In this document: piece by piece, positions 25,702 to 35,239 of the stretch
Layout of the letters: each line of letters begins with the position of its first letter
How positions within the stretch are numbered: position 1 is the stretch's first letter
Source of the DNA: Bacteroidota bacterium
Lineage (GTDB): Bacteria > Bacteroidota > Ignavibacteria > Ignavibacteriales > Melioribacteraceae
Length of the DNA stretch: 42,714 nt
Assembly (NCBI GenBank): GCA_024275455.1
Contig: JAJRZB010000449.1
Coordinates: forward strand, 1 to 42,714
Direction: 5' to 3'
Program-made: the position numbers and the translations under genes
Notes under the pieces: model-generated
Told to the model about the DNA's origin: nothing
Databases searched by the model: none
Seen by the model: the letters and a program-made list of their open reading frames with translations, nothing else

Positions 25702-28626
25702 ATGATGAAACTAATCATTAAAAAAAATAACTTATTCTATTTTGTTTTAGCAACCCTTTATTTTACTTTATTTACATCTTTAATGTTTGCCGGTTCAACT
25801 GGTAAAATTGGAGGAAAAGTAACAGATGCTAATACAGGCGAACCACTACTTGGGGCTAATATTGTGGTTATGGATGGTAGTGGTAAAGGAACAGCTACCG
25901 ATATAAATGGTGAATATCTTTTACTAAACTTGTCTCCTAAAACCTATAAATTGCGAATTTCAATGATTGGGTACAAAACTGTTGAAATTTCTGAGGTGCG
26001 TGTTTTTATAGATAGAACGGTAAGAGTTGATATTAAGCTAGAAGAGCAGATAATTGAAGGTGAAGTTGTAGTAGTTGAAGCCAAAAGAGAAGCGGTTGAA
26101 TTAGATAGAACTAACACAGCCTCATATGTTAATAGTGAAGAAATTGAATCGTTACCGGTATCAACATTAAATGAAGTTCTTCAATTGCAGGCAGGTGTTG
26201 TTAAAGATGCCGGTGGAGATTTACATATAAGAGGAGGTAGATCAAGAGAAATTTCTTACATGATTGACGGGGTACCGGTTACAAATACATTTAGTCAAAG
26301 TGGAGGCTCAAATGTTAATGTAGAAAATAATTTTATTCAAGAATTGCAAGTAATAACCGGAACTTTTAACGCTGAATACGGTTCAGCTCAATCAGGAGTA
26401 ATTAATGTTGTAACAAAAGTACCTGATCAAAATTTTTCTGGTACAATTGAAGCTTTAAGTGGAGGATATTATGCCCCAAGTTCTCCTATGTATATTGGCG
26501 GGCTTGATAAATTTGATTTTTTAAATGAAAGTGAAGTTAAATTCTCAGTTTCAGTTCCAGTAAAGATAATCCCCGAAAGTTTAGGTAAATTGGGCTTTTT
26601 ATTTAACGGAAGAGTTGAAGATTCTAAGGGCTGGTTAAATGGTGAAAGAAGGTTTAGCCCGGAAGATGGTTGGGAAATTGCAGTTTACAGAGAATGGTAT
26701 AGAGCAAGATTTGATCCTCCTGACCCACTTGTAATTCCATTACCGGATTCTTTACATACTGGTGATGGAAAGATAATTAATATGGAAACCAGGAAAAACT
26801 TTAATTTTAATACAAAATTGGTATATCAGCCGTTTGCAGGCGTAACAACATCTTATAGCATTTTTTACAGTAAAGTTAATACTACAGATTTTAGAAATTC
26901 TTGGAAATTTACTCCAGATGCTATTCCAACAAGATACTCAGACAATATAACTCATATGGTTGTATTGACTCATACTCCAACGGATAATATTTATTATAAT
27001 CTTCGTTATTCTTATCAGATAAATCATGATAAAGAATATATGTATGAAAGTGCTGATGATCCTCGATATCAAAGTACATCAGTTAATCAATGGGATCCCG
27101 GTGCTATAACAGGTTTCGATTATGGAGGAATATACAGTTGGGACCGAAATTGGTTCGATCAATATATTAACTTAGTTAATGGTGATCTAACATGGCAAAT
27201 AAATAAAATATTGGAAATAAAATTAGGTTTTGAAGGCAAAGCGTATAATATTCATTATAAAAATGCGCCCATGAAGGAAGTGTTAGGACACGAGATAATT
27301 CAATACCCTTATACACAAAGTGAAATTCGTGCTTTTGAATTACCTTGGGAGTTTTTTAGAGATGCTACTAGGGACTACGAATATGGTAATATTCAATTAA
27401 GAGAAGCTCATCCTGATAGTTCTGCTGATGATTTGTTTTATATAGATTATACAAGAAAACCTTTTGAAGGAGCAGCATTTGCACAAACAACTTTAAATAT
27501 GGGTGAAATAGTACTTAATGCAGGGGTACGATTTGATTATTTTGATGCTCAAGATAGGTATGCCCCAACATATGTTAATGTTTTACCTGAGCTTGTTGGA
27601 GATGATCGATATTATGAAAAAGTAAAAAGTAAATATCAATTCAGTCCTAGATTTGGACTTTCTTTTCCAATATCAGATGGCGGTGCTTTACGTCTTTCTT
27701 ACGGACATTTTTTTCAAACACCCAGTTATCAAAAAATGTTTGATAATCCTGTACTTCCTCATTACAATCAATTTAGTATTGCTAATACAACAATTGGTAA
27801 TCCTAATCTAAAACCGGAAAAAACAATTCAATATGAAATCGGTGTGCAACAAGAAATAACATCTGATTTATCTACGGAATTGAGTGTTTTTTATAAGGAT
27901 ATTAGAGATTTGCTTGGTGTTGAATTATTGACTTTAAGTAATGCTACAACATTTAGAAGGTATATAAATAAAGAGTATGGAAGTTCTTCAGGGTTAACTT
28001 TTGCATTAAATTATAGATCTTCAGATGGTAGATTAACAGCAGGATTAGATTATACTTATATGGTAGCAAAGGGTACCTCATCTTCCCCTGAAGCTGCTTT
28101 GGATGTTCAGATACTTTCAGGACCAAGTCAAGGAGCATTTACTTTAGCAAAACGGAGAGTTGGGTATTTAAATTGGGATCAAACTCATTCATTAAATGCA
28201 ACTGTTAGTATACGCCCTATTGAAAAAACTTTAATTAGTATTATTAGTCGTATGGGTTCAGCATTACCATACACTCCAAGTACATTGGGTTATGGACTAG
28301 ACCTTCCGGGTGGATGGTGGGATAATATTGACAGGAAACCATTTCAATGGAATGTTGATTTGAGGGTTTCAAGAGGATTCGAAGTTTTTGGTATGGAGTT
28401 TTTAGCAAACTTGAATATATTTAATGTGTTTAATCACCTTATTGAAAATAGAGTTAATTCAATTACCGGTAGAGCAGGTCCAAATGCTTATCTACCGGAA
28501 ATTGCAAGTAGACGTTATTCTAGAATTAACCAAGTTGGTGATTTTACTCCAACTGAAGCGGATTATAATCCCTCATGGTATTCTCGTCCGAGATTTATAC
28601 AATTTGGTTTAGGGTTACAATTTTAA
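25702..28626 (+). CDS. TonB-dependent outer-membrane receptor with CarboxypepD_reg-like domain
   Basis: A receptor of about 974 residues. After a signal peptide (ending near FTSLMFAG) comes a CarboxypepD_reg-like domain (KIGGKVTDANTGEPLLGANIVVMDG), then the plug (STLNEVLQLQAGVVKDAGGDLHIRGGRSREISYMIDGVPV and FNAEYGSAQSGVINVVTK). The remainder is a beta-barrel (SPRFGLSFPISDGGALRLSYGHFF), ending in FIQFGLGLQF with the terminal aromatic needed for barrel insertion. It imports a large ligand, probably a glycan fragment, using the proton motive force. A SusD partner is not found next to it. Start choice is between ATG 25702 and ATG 25705; TTG 25699 is less likely. Next to it are a PorV-like barrel and a large exported protein. 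Confidence 0.93.
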   Translation: MMKLIIKKNNLFYFVLATLYFTLFTSLMFAGSTGKIGGKVTDANTGEPLLGANIVVMDGSGKGTATDINGEYLLLNLSPKTYKLRISMIGYKTVEISEVRVFIDRTVRVDIKLEEQIIEGEVVVVEAKREAVELDRTNTASYVNSEEIESLPVSTLNEVLQLQAGVVKDAGGDLHIRGGRSREISYMIDGVPVTNTFSQSGGSNVNVENNFIQELQVITGTFNAEYGSAQSGVINVVTKVPDQNFSGTIEALSGGYYAPSSPMYIGGLDKFDFLNESEVKFSVSVPVKIIPESLGKLGFLFNGRVEDSKGWLNGERRFSPEDGWEIAVYREWYRARFDPPDPLVIPLPDSLHTGDGKIINMETRKNFNFNTKLVYQPFAGVTTSYSIFYSKVNTTDFRNSWKFTPDAIPTRYSDNITHMVVLTHTPTDNIYYNLRYSYQINHDKEYMYESADDPRYQSTSVNQWDPGAITGFDYGGIYSWDRNWFDQYINLVNGDLTWQINKILEIKLGFEGKAYNIHYKNAPMKEVLGHEIIQYPYTQSEIRAFELPWEFFRDATRDYEYGNIQLREAHPDSSADDLFYIDYTRKPFEGAAFAQTTLNMGEIVLNAGVRFDYFDAQDRYAPTYVNVLPELVGDDRYYEKVKSKYQFSPRFGLSFPISDGGALRLSYGHFFQTPSYQKMFDNPVLPHYNQFSIANTTIGNPNLKPEKTIQYEIGVQQEITSDLSTELSVFYKDIRDLLGVELLTLSNATTFRRYINKEYGSSSGLTFALNYRSSDGRLTAGLDYTYMVAKGTSSSPEAALDVQILSGPSQGAFTLAKRRVGYLNWDQTHSLNATVSIRPIEKTLISIISRMGSALPYTPSTLGYGLDLPGGWWDNIDRKPFQWNVDLRVSRGFEVFGMEFLANLNIFNVFNHLIENRVNSITGRAGPNAYLPEIASRRYSRINQVGDFTPTEADYNPSWYSRPRFIQFGLGLQF

Positions 28627-28645
28627 TAATAATTGTAGAAGTGAT

Positions 28646-29719
28646 ATGCAAAACTTAAAAATGAAATATTTAATTTTATTACTACTAATAATTGAAGCAT
28701 CCACTCAAATAATATTTGCTCAAGTTGATGCTAAAGATTTAGCATTTGATACGGATGCTGATAAAAGAGGTTCAGCAGCCGCAACAATGCTTGGCATTGG
28801 TGTAGGTGCAAGAGCAGAAGCACTTGGTGGTGCATTCGTAGCAATTGCCGATGATCCATCTGCGTTATATTGGAATCCGGCTGGAATTACTCAAATTAAG
28901 TCTATTTCCCTACAAGTAACTAAAACCGATTGGTTTGTTAATACCGATTTTAGTGTTTTAGATTTGGTTGTCCCATTACCATCACTTGGTTCGGCATTAG
29001 GATTTCATTTAGCAATGTTAGATTATGGTGAAAATCCCGTAAGAACTGTTTTTAGACCTGAAGGAACCGGAGAAACTTATTCAGCTTCAGATTTTGTTGC
29101 CGGGCTTTATTTTGCCATGGGGATTACTGATAGAGTATCAACCAGCTTAGGTGTAAAATATTTTAAACAAAATATTTGGCATGTTAGTGGTTCGGCTGTT
29201 GGGTTTGATCTTTCTATTTTATTTCAAACACCTCTTGAAGGGTTAAAACTGGGTGGAATGATTAGTAACTTAGGTCCTGAGTTTGGTTTATCTGGCAGGG
29301 ATTTAACAAGCATAATGGATGTTGACGGACGAAAGCCAATTTTTCTAAATAATGATAATGTTCCCATTAATCTTGCTACGGAAACTTATCCTCTTCCATT
29401 GTTATTCAGATTTGGAATTGCTTATAAATATTACCTAAGTGAAAATAATTCGCTAACAGTTGCAACAAATTTGAACCATCCAAGTAACAATGTTGAAACA
29501 GTTGATTTTGGTTTTGAAGCAAATATTTTTAATTCCTTTTATTTACGAGCTGGATATCAATCATTATTTGCAGATGCAGCCGAAAACGGCTTAACACTGG
29601 GTGCCGGAATCAATTATAAAGTTTTGGATATTGCTACTTTTGTTGTTGATTATTCATGGTCTGATTGGGGAGTTTTATCATCTGTTAATAGATTTTCAAT
29701 AGGTATTAGCGGTTATTAA
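28646..29719 (+). CDS. PorV/PorQ-family outer-membrane beta-barrel protein
   Basis: A 357-residue protein with signal peptide (about residues 1-26, ending IIFAQ). The signature GVGARAEALGGAFVAIADDPSALYWNPAGI matches the PorV/PorQ family (UPF0164-like), and beta-barrel strands with alternating residues follow to the end. PorV itself is the T9SS component that shuttles cargo from the secretion pore; homologues outside the por locus are common in Ignavibacteria and are often paired with TonB receptors. It lies 19 bases after the receptor gene. It could hold or export a surface protein such as the next one, or serve as a porin. Membership in the family is secure; which of these roles applies is not. 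Confidence 0.85.
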   Translation: MQNLKMKYLILLLLIIEASTQIIFAQVDAKDLAFDTDADKRGSAAATMLGIGVGARAEALGGAFVAIADDPSALYWNPAGITQIKSISLQVTKTDWFVNTDFSVLDLVVPLPSLGSALGFHLAMLDYGENPVRTVFRPEGTGETYSASDFVAGLYFAMGITDRVSTSLGVKYFKQNIWHVSGSAVGFDLSILFQTPLEGLKLGGMISNLGPEFGLSGRDLTSIMDVDGRKPIFLNNDNVPINLATETYPLPLLFRFGIAYKYYLSENNSLTVATNLNHPSNNVETVDFGFEANIFNSFYLRAGYQSLFADAAENGLTLGAGINYKVLDIATFVVDYSWSDWGVLSSVNRFSIGISGY

Positions 29720-29873
29720 TGTTTAGATAAGATCTTTCAAATGTTTTTTTTCAGGTATCTAACAAAGGTACTGAAAATCTTAAGAAATGTTATTTCCAAA
29801 TATGTTAGTTTTCTTGCAATTTAGAAATCTTCTTAAGTTAATTGAATTTTAGAGTTAAAACAGGAGAACTTCC

Positions 29874-32800
29874 GTGCTATTTTTAAGAAGTCTTGGAAAA
29901 AAAGTTAGAAAAAATCTCACAATAATTATTGTATTACTCGCGTTACTTTTAAGTTCTTATTCAAATAATTTTGCTCAAGTGGCAGGTGCTACATCTGATT
30001 CAAATCCAATGCATTGGGCCAGGTATTGGGCAAGGGGTCTTTTTGATAGGAATTTAGTTTATACTACAGTATGGAATATAGGAAACATTAATGGATTAAG
30101 ATGGCCTGGTAGTCAAGGACTAAATTATCTTTCCAGTGCACATTTTCTTATTGCGGCATATGTAACAGACATGTCAGCCTATAAAGGTAAGGTAGTTCCT
30201 GAAACATGGGATGGAACTCAATTTGGGATACTTAGTAACGCATATCTTCCTCATGTTAGTAATGCAACAGTTGCACAATTGTCATCTGATAGAACACATC
30301 AACAGATTTGGCAGCCTATGCCCGGGTGGTACAATGATGGATTTTATGGGTTTATTTGGGGAATAAATGAAGATGTAAACCGTGATGGTCAATTAGATCC
30401 AAGTGAAGACGTTAACTTTAACGGGGTTTTAGATCTAAATCTTGATCCCCCGGAAAGTATATTAAAAAGCATGGCAATTAGTACGGATAAAAGAACATGG
30501 CCGGAATACTGGCCGGGAGGTTCATATGTTGGAGATACAAGACCTCCAGCCGGACGTCCTCCAAGAACTACCCGTGCTGGTGATCGTGCCGGTAGATGGA
30601 ATGGTGAATATAAAGCAGGGCCTATTGCAGATCAAGAAGCTATATATATGATGGATGATCATGAAAACGATTATTGGGAAGACTATACTGTATTACGTGA
30701 TTGGCCAATGAAAAATCCTGATGGGACACCTGATACAACCAAGTGGAATGATCCGGATGTAAATAATATTAGTATTAGAGGCACTGGTGTTGAAGTTGAA
30801 TCAAGAACTTACGCTTGGTTCCATCCGCTTGCCGAGGATATTCTCGTTTCAGTGTATAGAGTTAGAAATTATAGTGATTATAATCTTGATAGAGTTGTAA
30901 CGGGGATGTGGGCAGATGCAAATATTGTTCAGGGTACTTTTAATGCTGCCAATTATGTTGTTGCGGAATTTGGTGCCGGTGATGAAGGAAGACTTGAATT
31001 TGATATACTGTATCAATGGCATCAATTTCCTGATCAATTAAATCAATATCAAAAAATTGGAGTTTTTGGTTTCGCATTTCTTGAAAGTCCGGGTATTGAA
31101 TATAATGGTGAAGATGATGATAAAGACGGAATGGTTGATGAAGATATGGCTGATGGGATTGATAATGATGGTGATTGGAGACCCTTTGCGGATATTGGTC
31201 TTCCTGATATTGAAGGAACTGCTGGTAATGGAAAGTGGGATACTGAGGATGTAAACTTAAATGGTGGTTTAGATCCCGGTGAAGATGTTAATAAAAATGA
31301 TAAACTTGATTTTGAACCTGTTAATGATGATCGTGGTACAGATGGTATTGGTCCCGATGAAAACGGATGGCCAGGTCCCGATCCTGATGGGACCGAAGTT
31401 AATGGTTTAATTGATATCGGTGAGCCTAATTATGATATTACAGATATTGATGAAGCTGATCAAGCCGGACTTGGGCATGTATTCGTTTACGAGTTAAATA
31501 AAGAATTAAGAAATCAAAAAGGATTTTGGGAAAAATATTTAAGTAAACCCGGTTATGAAGTTGAAGAAACGGATGAAAATATATGTTTTATCTTCGGCGC
31601 TAAAGATGTTAGATTAGAAACTACAGACGCACTAAAACAAGCACAACGTCCGGAATGGAAAAGATTTACAATTGCGCTCCTGATGGGTGAAGACCAGGAA
31701 GATATTGTTAGGAATAAGGCAACAATGCAAAGTATTTATAACAATAATTATCGTTTTCTTACCCCGCCATTACAACCAACACTAATTTCTAATGTAACGG
31801 ATAGAAAAGTTCAGTTGTATTGGGATACCGATGCTGAGGGTTCTAAAGATCCGTTTTTCGGTCTTGATTTTAACGGATATAGATTATATAAGAGTACTGA
31901 CCCGGCTTTTCTCGATATTAAAACAATTACAGATGCGTTTGGTAATGTACTTCTTTTTGAACCACTTGAAATATTCGATAGATCAGATGATGGTTTAAGG
32001 GTAGCACATCCGGTACCATTCCCAAATTTAGGGGTGCATTACGATATGGGAAATAATAGCGGACTAAAACATTCGTATGTTGATACTCTTGTAGAAAACG
32101 GACGTACATATTACTATGCCGTAACTTCTATAGATGCTGGAAATGATTTTGATTTTTATGAAAGAGGGATTGTAACTGAAGATTATCCTTTACGTGCTAT
32201 GCCGAGCGAATCTCCGTCTAATATTACTGTAAATCAGTTGGGAGATGTTGTTTTTAGGGATCGAAACACTGCGGTTTGTACTCCTCAAGAACCCGCTGCA
32301 GGGTATACAGAACCTTATGTAGATTCTTTAAAAATTAAACATGTATCTGGATATGCCAGAGGAGGAAGATTTAATGTTGATGTGTTTAATAAGAATCATG
32401 CAACCGATCATCTTGGGGAAATATATCAGTTAACATTTAAGGATGATGGGTGGTTAACAGAAAAGACACCACTTTATAAATGGGGAAGTACACGTGGAAT
32501 TACCTTAATGAATATTACAACAGGTGATACACTTTTTGATTTTCAATATCCAGGTCCTTCAGCTTTTTATACAAATGGTTATAAAAGTATTGAAAGGGGA
32601 ATTTATGAAGGAATAAAATATGATTTTAATTTTCCTGTAGAAGACCTTGTTGATAATGATAACGATACTAAAAGGGAAATATCTATTATTAAATATAATG
32701 AGTTGGGAAGAGAAACTAATGAGTGGAAACAATGGGCAACTGATTCAAAGTCTAATGTTAGATGTAATGCAATAGAATTAACGGGGTCTAGTTTTGCATT

Positions 32801-33584
32801 ACCTAGAGATTTTGATTTGGTTGTTTATGATCATATTGTTGATACATCATATGCTCCGCCTCCAAATCCTCCGTTTCCACAATTATTAAATAAGTATCCG
32901 ATAAACTTTATTGTTTGGGATGTTACTGATCCGAATAATAAAATTAAAATGAAAGTAAGCGTTATTTATGAAAAGAATAAAACTGGAGGAAATTATTTGC
33001 CTCCGGAAATGTTTGGACAAATTTGGGATAGCACAAGAGTTGTAATTAGATTTCCTAAACATGAAAGTATTTCAGGCAATGACAGATATTGGTCATCTTG
33101 GGAAATGAGATTTTTTAAACCAGATTTTGCAAGAAAGGATACTACTGTTATTCCTCCGGCTCCTGGGGATATTTATAGTTTTAGAACAGAAAGAAACCCT
33201 ACGGAACAAGATACATTTCAATTTACAATTGATGGAGGCGAATGGTTGGCTAATGATGTAAATAGTTCTGAAAAGAAAAAGGTATATGTTGTTCCTGATC
33301 CGTATATTGCAGCAAGTACTTTAGAACCGATTTATGAATTAGCCGGTAATTCTCAAAGAAGAGTAGAGTTTGTAAATTTACCTCCGGAATGTACTATTTA
33401 TATTTTTACTGCCAGTGGTGAATTGGTGAAAAAAATACCACATAGTTCTCCTTATGATGTTGGCAGACATGCTTGGGATTTAACTTCGGAAGATGGACCA
33501 GAGGTAGCTTTCGGAATTTATTTCTTTGTTATTGAAGCAAAAGGCTTGGAAACACAAAGAGGAAAATTTGCTATTATTAAATAA
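29874..33584 (+). CDS. Large exported protein with acidic calcium-binding-like repeats
   Basis: A 1236-residue protein starting with GTG at 29874, eight bases after an AGGAG ribosome site. A signal sequence (LTIIIVLLALLLSSYSNNFAQ) leads a long ectodomain. Acidic loops such as EDVNRDGQLDPSEDVNFNG (about residue 165-183), EDDDKDGMVDEDM and DTEDVNLNGGLDPGEDVNKN resemble dockerin/EF-hand or thrombospondin-type calcium loops. A fibronectin-III-like domain follows (QLYWDTDAEGS to TYYYAVTSID). The C-terminus (IFTASGELVKKI, AFGIYFFVIEA, GKFAIIK) looks like a T9SS type-A domain, although the usual NPFNPS start is absent. No enzyme motif is seen. It is a candidate outer-face ligand-binding partner of the receptor, replacing SusD; this is inference from order and export signals. 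Confidence 0.82.
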   Translation: MLFLRSLGKKVRKNLTIIIVLLALLLSSYSNNFAQVAGATSDSNPMHWARYWARGLFDRNLVYTTVWNIGNINGLRWPGSQGLNYLSSAHFLIAAYVTDMSAYKGKVVPETWDGTQFGILSNAYLPHVSNATVAQLSSDRTHQQIWQPMPGWYNDGFYGFIWGINEDVNRDGQLDPSEDVNFNGVLDLNLDPPESILKSMAISTDKRTWPEYWPGGSYVGDTRPPAGRPPRTTRAGDRAGRWNGEYKAGPIADQEAIYMMDDHENDYWEDYTVLRDWPMKNPDGTPDTTKWNDPDVNNISIRGTGVEVESRTYAWFHPLAEDILVSVYRVRNYSDYNLDRVVTGMWADANIVQGTFNAANYVVAEFGAGDEGRLEFDILYQWHQFPDQLNQYQKIGVFGFAFLESPGIEYNGEDDDKDGMVDEDMADGIDNDGDWRPFADIGLPDIEGTAGNGKWDTEDVNLNGGLDPGEDVNKNDKLDFEPVNDDRGTDGIGPDENGWPGPDPDGTEVNGLIDIGEPNYDITDIDEADQAGLGHVFVYELNKELRNQKGFWEKYLSKPGYEVEETDENICFIFGAKDVRLETTDALKQAQRPEWKRFTIALLMGEDQEDIVRNKATMQSIYNNNYRFLTPPLQPTLISNVTDRKVQLYWDTDAEGSKDPFFGLDFNGYRLYKSTDPAFLDIKTITDAFGNVLLFEPLEIFDRSDDGLRVAHPVPFPNLGVHYDMGNNSGLKHSYVDTLVENGRTYYYAVTSIDAGNDFDFYERGIVTEDYPLRAMPSESPSNITVNQLGDVVFRDRNTAVCTPQEPAAGYTEPYVDSLKIKHVSGYARGGRFNVDVFNKNHATDHLGEIYQLTFKDDGWLTEKTPLYKWGSTRGITLMNITTGDTLFDFQYPGPSAFYTNGYKSIERGIYEGIKYDFNFPVEDLVDNDNDTKREISIIKYNELGRETNEWKQWATDSKSNVRCNAIELTGSSFALPRDFDLVVYDHIVDTSYAPPPNPPFPQLLNKYPINFIVWDVTDPNNKIKMKVSVIYEKNKTGGNYLPPEMFGQIWDSTRVVIRFPKHESISGNDRYWSSWEMRFFKPDFARKDTTVIPPAPGDIYSFRTERNPTEQDTFQFTIDGGEWLANDVNSSEKKKVYVVPDPYIAASTLEPIYELAGNSQRRVEFVNLPPECTIYIFTASGELVKKIPHSSPYDVGRHAWDLTSEDGPEVAFGIYFFVIEAKGLETQRGKFAIIK

Positions 33585-33601
33585 AACTGAAAGTTAAAAA
33601 T

Positions 33602-35176
33602 ATGTTACTTGGTTTGTTTAAAAGTAAAATTACTAAATACCCGATTATCATTTTTATAATCGGGTTATTTTTTATTTCATGTTCAAAAAATAAAATTCCT
33701 GAAGAAGAAATAGTTGCAAAAGTTGGTGATAGAATTATTACCAAAGATGAATTTAAAGCAAGTTTTGAATTTAGTGTATCGTTGCTAAGAAGGGGTGTAA
33801 ATCCGAGAAAAACATACCTCGATTATATGATTAAGGAACTCTTGATTGCAAACGAAGGATTTGATAAAGGATTTGATAAAAGTAAATATGTTACTAGTAG
33901 GGTAAAAAATCGGTCTGAAAATGATTTGTTGGAAGCATTCTATCTTAAAAATGTTCATTCAAAAGTTAATATACCGGAAGAAGAAATAAAAGATGCTTTG
34001 AAAAAAGCTACAGTTAAATTTAGACTATTAATTTGGCAAACACCAACTCTGGAAAAAGCAGCCTCCGCATATGATTCTGCATCTGAAACTGATTTGGAAG
34101 ATTATATTGAAAAGCAGATAAAAAAAATAGAAATTAAAAATATAAATAAGAAAAACTTTGAGACTGATTGGTTAGATTATTTAGACATTCCGCCAAACAT
34201 ATTTTCTGAAATTAAGAATTTAGAAATCGGAAAACCATCAAAACCTATACCTTACCAAGAAGGTTATGCAATATTTCAAATAATAGATTTAAAGAGGGAA
34301 GCTCTAAAAAGTGATGAGCTAATTGCAGGACCACGTAGAAAAAAAATTAAAGCTCGCTTGTATAATATTAGGTCTGATAAAATTATTCACAAAATTATGG
34401 ATTCGGTTCTTACACCACTTAATGTTAAGGTAAGAAGTAAAACAATTGATTTGATGGTTCAACCATTATATTCTTGGGTAAAAGATGGTATACCTGATAG
34501 AGGTTCAATTGTTAATAATCTAAAAGCCGTTTCAGATACATCAAAAGATTATTTAGTAAAACTAAGAGATTTATTACCGGAAAAATTGTACTCATCTGTT
34601 GATGGAATAACTACAGTTGAAGATTACTTTAATTATATTAATTATCATAGGAAAGTTATAAACTTAAGCGAAAACCCAATTGATCTGAAAAACAGACTTA
34701 TTACAGAAGTTGGCACTATGATAAAAAACAAAAAATTTATAAAGATTGCACAAGAAGAAGGATTTTTAGATTCTTCGAACATTGTTAACGATTTGGAATG
34801 GTGGAAAGAAAAATGGACGTATGATGTTTATCGGGAAAATTTAGTCAAGGATATAACAATTACTGAAGAAGAGATGAAAAAATATTTTAAGGAGCGATGG
34901 AGAGAGTTAAGAGTTGCTAATGTGGATACAACGAGATTTTATAAATATGAAACAGATGTATATAATGCAATTTTGTTTGAAAAGCATAATAGATTGCTTA
35001 ATAAAAAGATTACAGAGTTAAAACGAAAATATCCGGTTTGGATTAATGAAGAGGTACTAAATAGTATTGAGTTAAATGATGGACCAAAATCTTCCCAAAC
35101 AACATATTTTACCGTAAAAAAATTTTCAGGGGAACTTCTTGTTCCTACCGCAGATTTAGAATGGTTGTATTATTAA
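33602..35176 (+). CDS. SurA-like lipoprotein, possible folding chaperone
   Basis: A 524-residue lipoprotein with lipobox FISC (Cys27). After it, IVAKVGDRIITKDEFKASFEF is the standard opening of SurA/PrsA-type chaperones (the VGD-x-IT motif). Two SurA-like segments can be seen, including FRLLIWQTPTLEKAASAYDSA and GKPSKPIPYQEGYAIFQI, but the typical GGDLGW loop of an active parvulin was not found, so isomerase activity is doubtful. It starts 18 bases after the 1236-residue protein and ends the tightly spaced part of the operon. It complements the parvulin lipoprotein that opens the block, so the receptor, barrel and large exported protein lie between two folding lipoproteins. Confidence 0.75.
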   Translation: MLLGLFKSKITKYPIIIFIIGLFFISCSKNKIPEEEIVAKVGDRIITKDEFKASFEFSVSLLRRGVNPRKTYLDYMIKELLIANEGFDKGFDKSKYVTSRVKNRSENDLLEAFYLKNVHSKVNIPEEEIKDALKKATVKFRLLIWQTPTLEKAASAYDSASETDLEDYIEKQIKKIEIKNINKKNFETDWLDYLDIPPNIFSEIKNLEIGKPSKPIPYQEGYAIFQIIDLKREALKSDELIAGPRRKKIKARLYNIRSDKIIHKIMDSVLTPLNVKVRSKTIDLMVQPLYSWVKDGIPDRGSIVNNLKAVSDTSKDYLVKLRDLLPEKLYSSVDGITTVEDYFNYINYHRKVINLSENPIDLKNRLITEVGTMIKNKKFIKIAQEEGFLDSSNIVNDLEWWKEKWTYDVYRENLVKDITITEEEMKKYFKERWRELRVANVDTTRFYKYETDVYNAILFEKHNRLLNKKITELKRKYPVWINEEVLNSIELNDGPKSSQTTYFTVKKFSGELLVPTADLEWLYY

Positions 35177-35239
35177 GTTTTAAACCAAGTTTCATTTTAG
35201 AACAAATAGTTCCACTTAAAGTTTATAGGAAAAACGAAT

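Noticed and set aside
29779-29837. Inverted pair CTTAAGAA / TTCTTAAG in the gap before the 1236-residue gene
   Set aside because: The arms are eight bases long and self-complementary in part, with over 40 bases between them; chance is likely.
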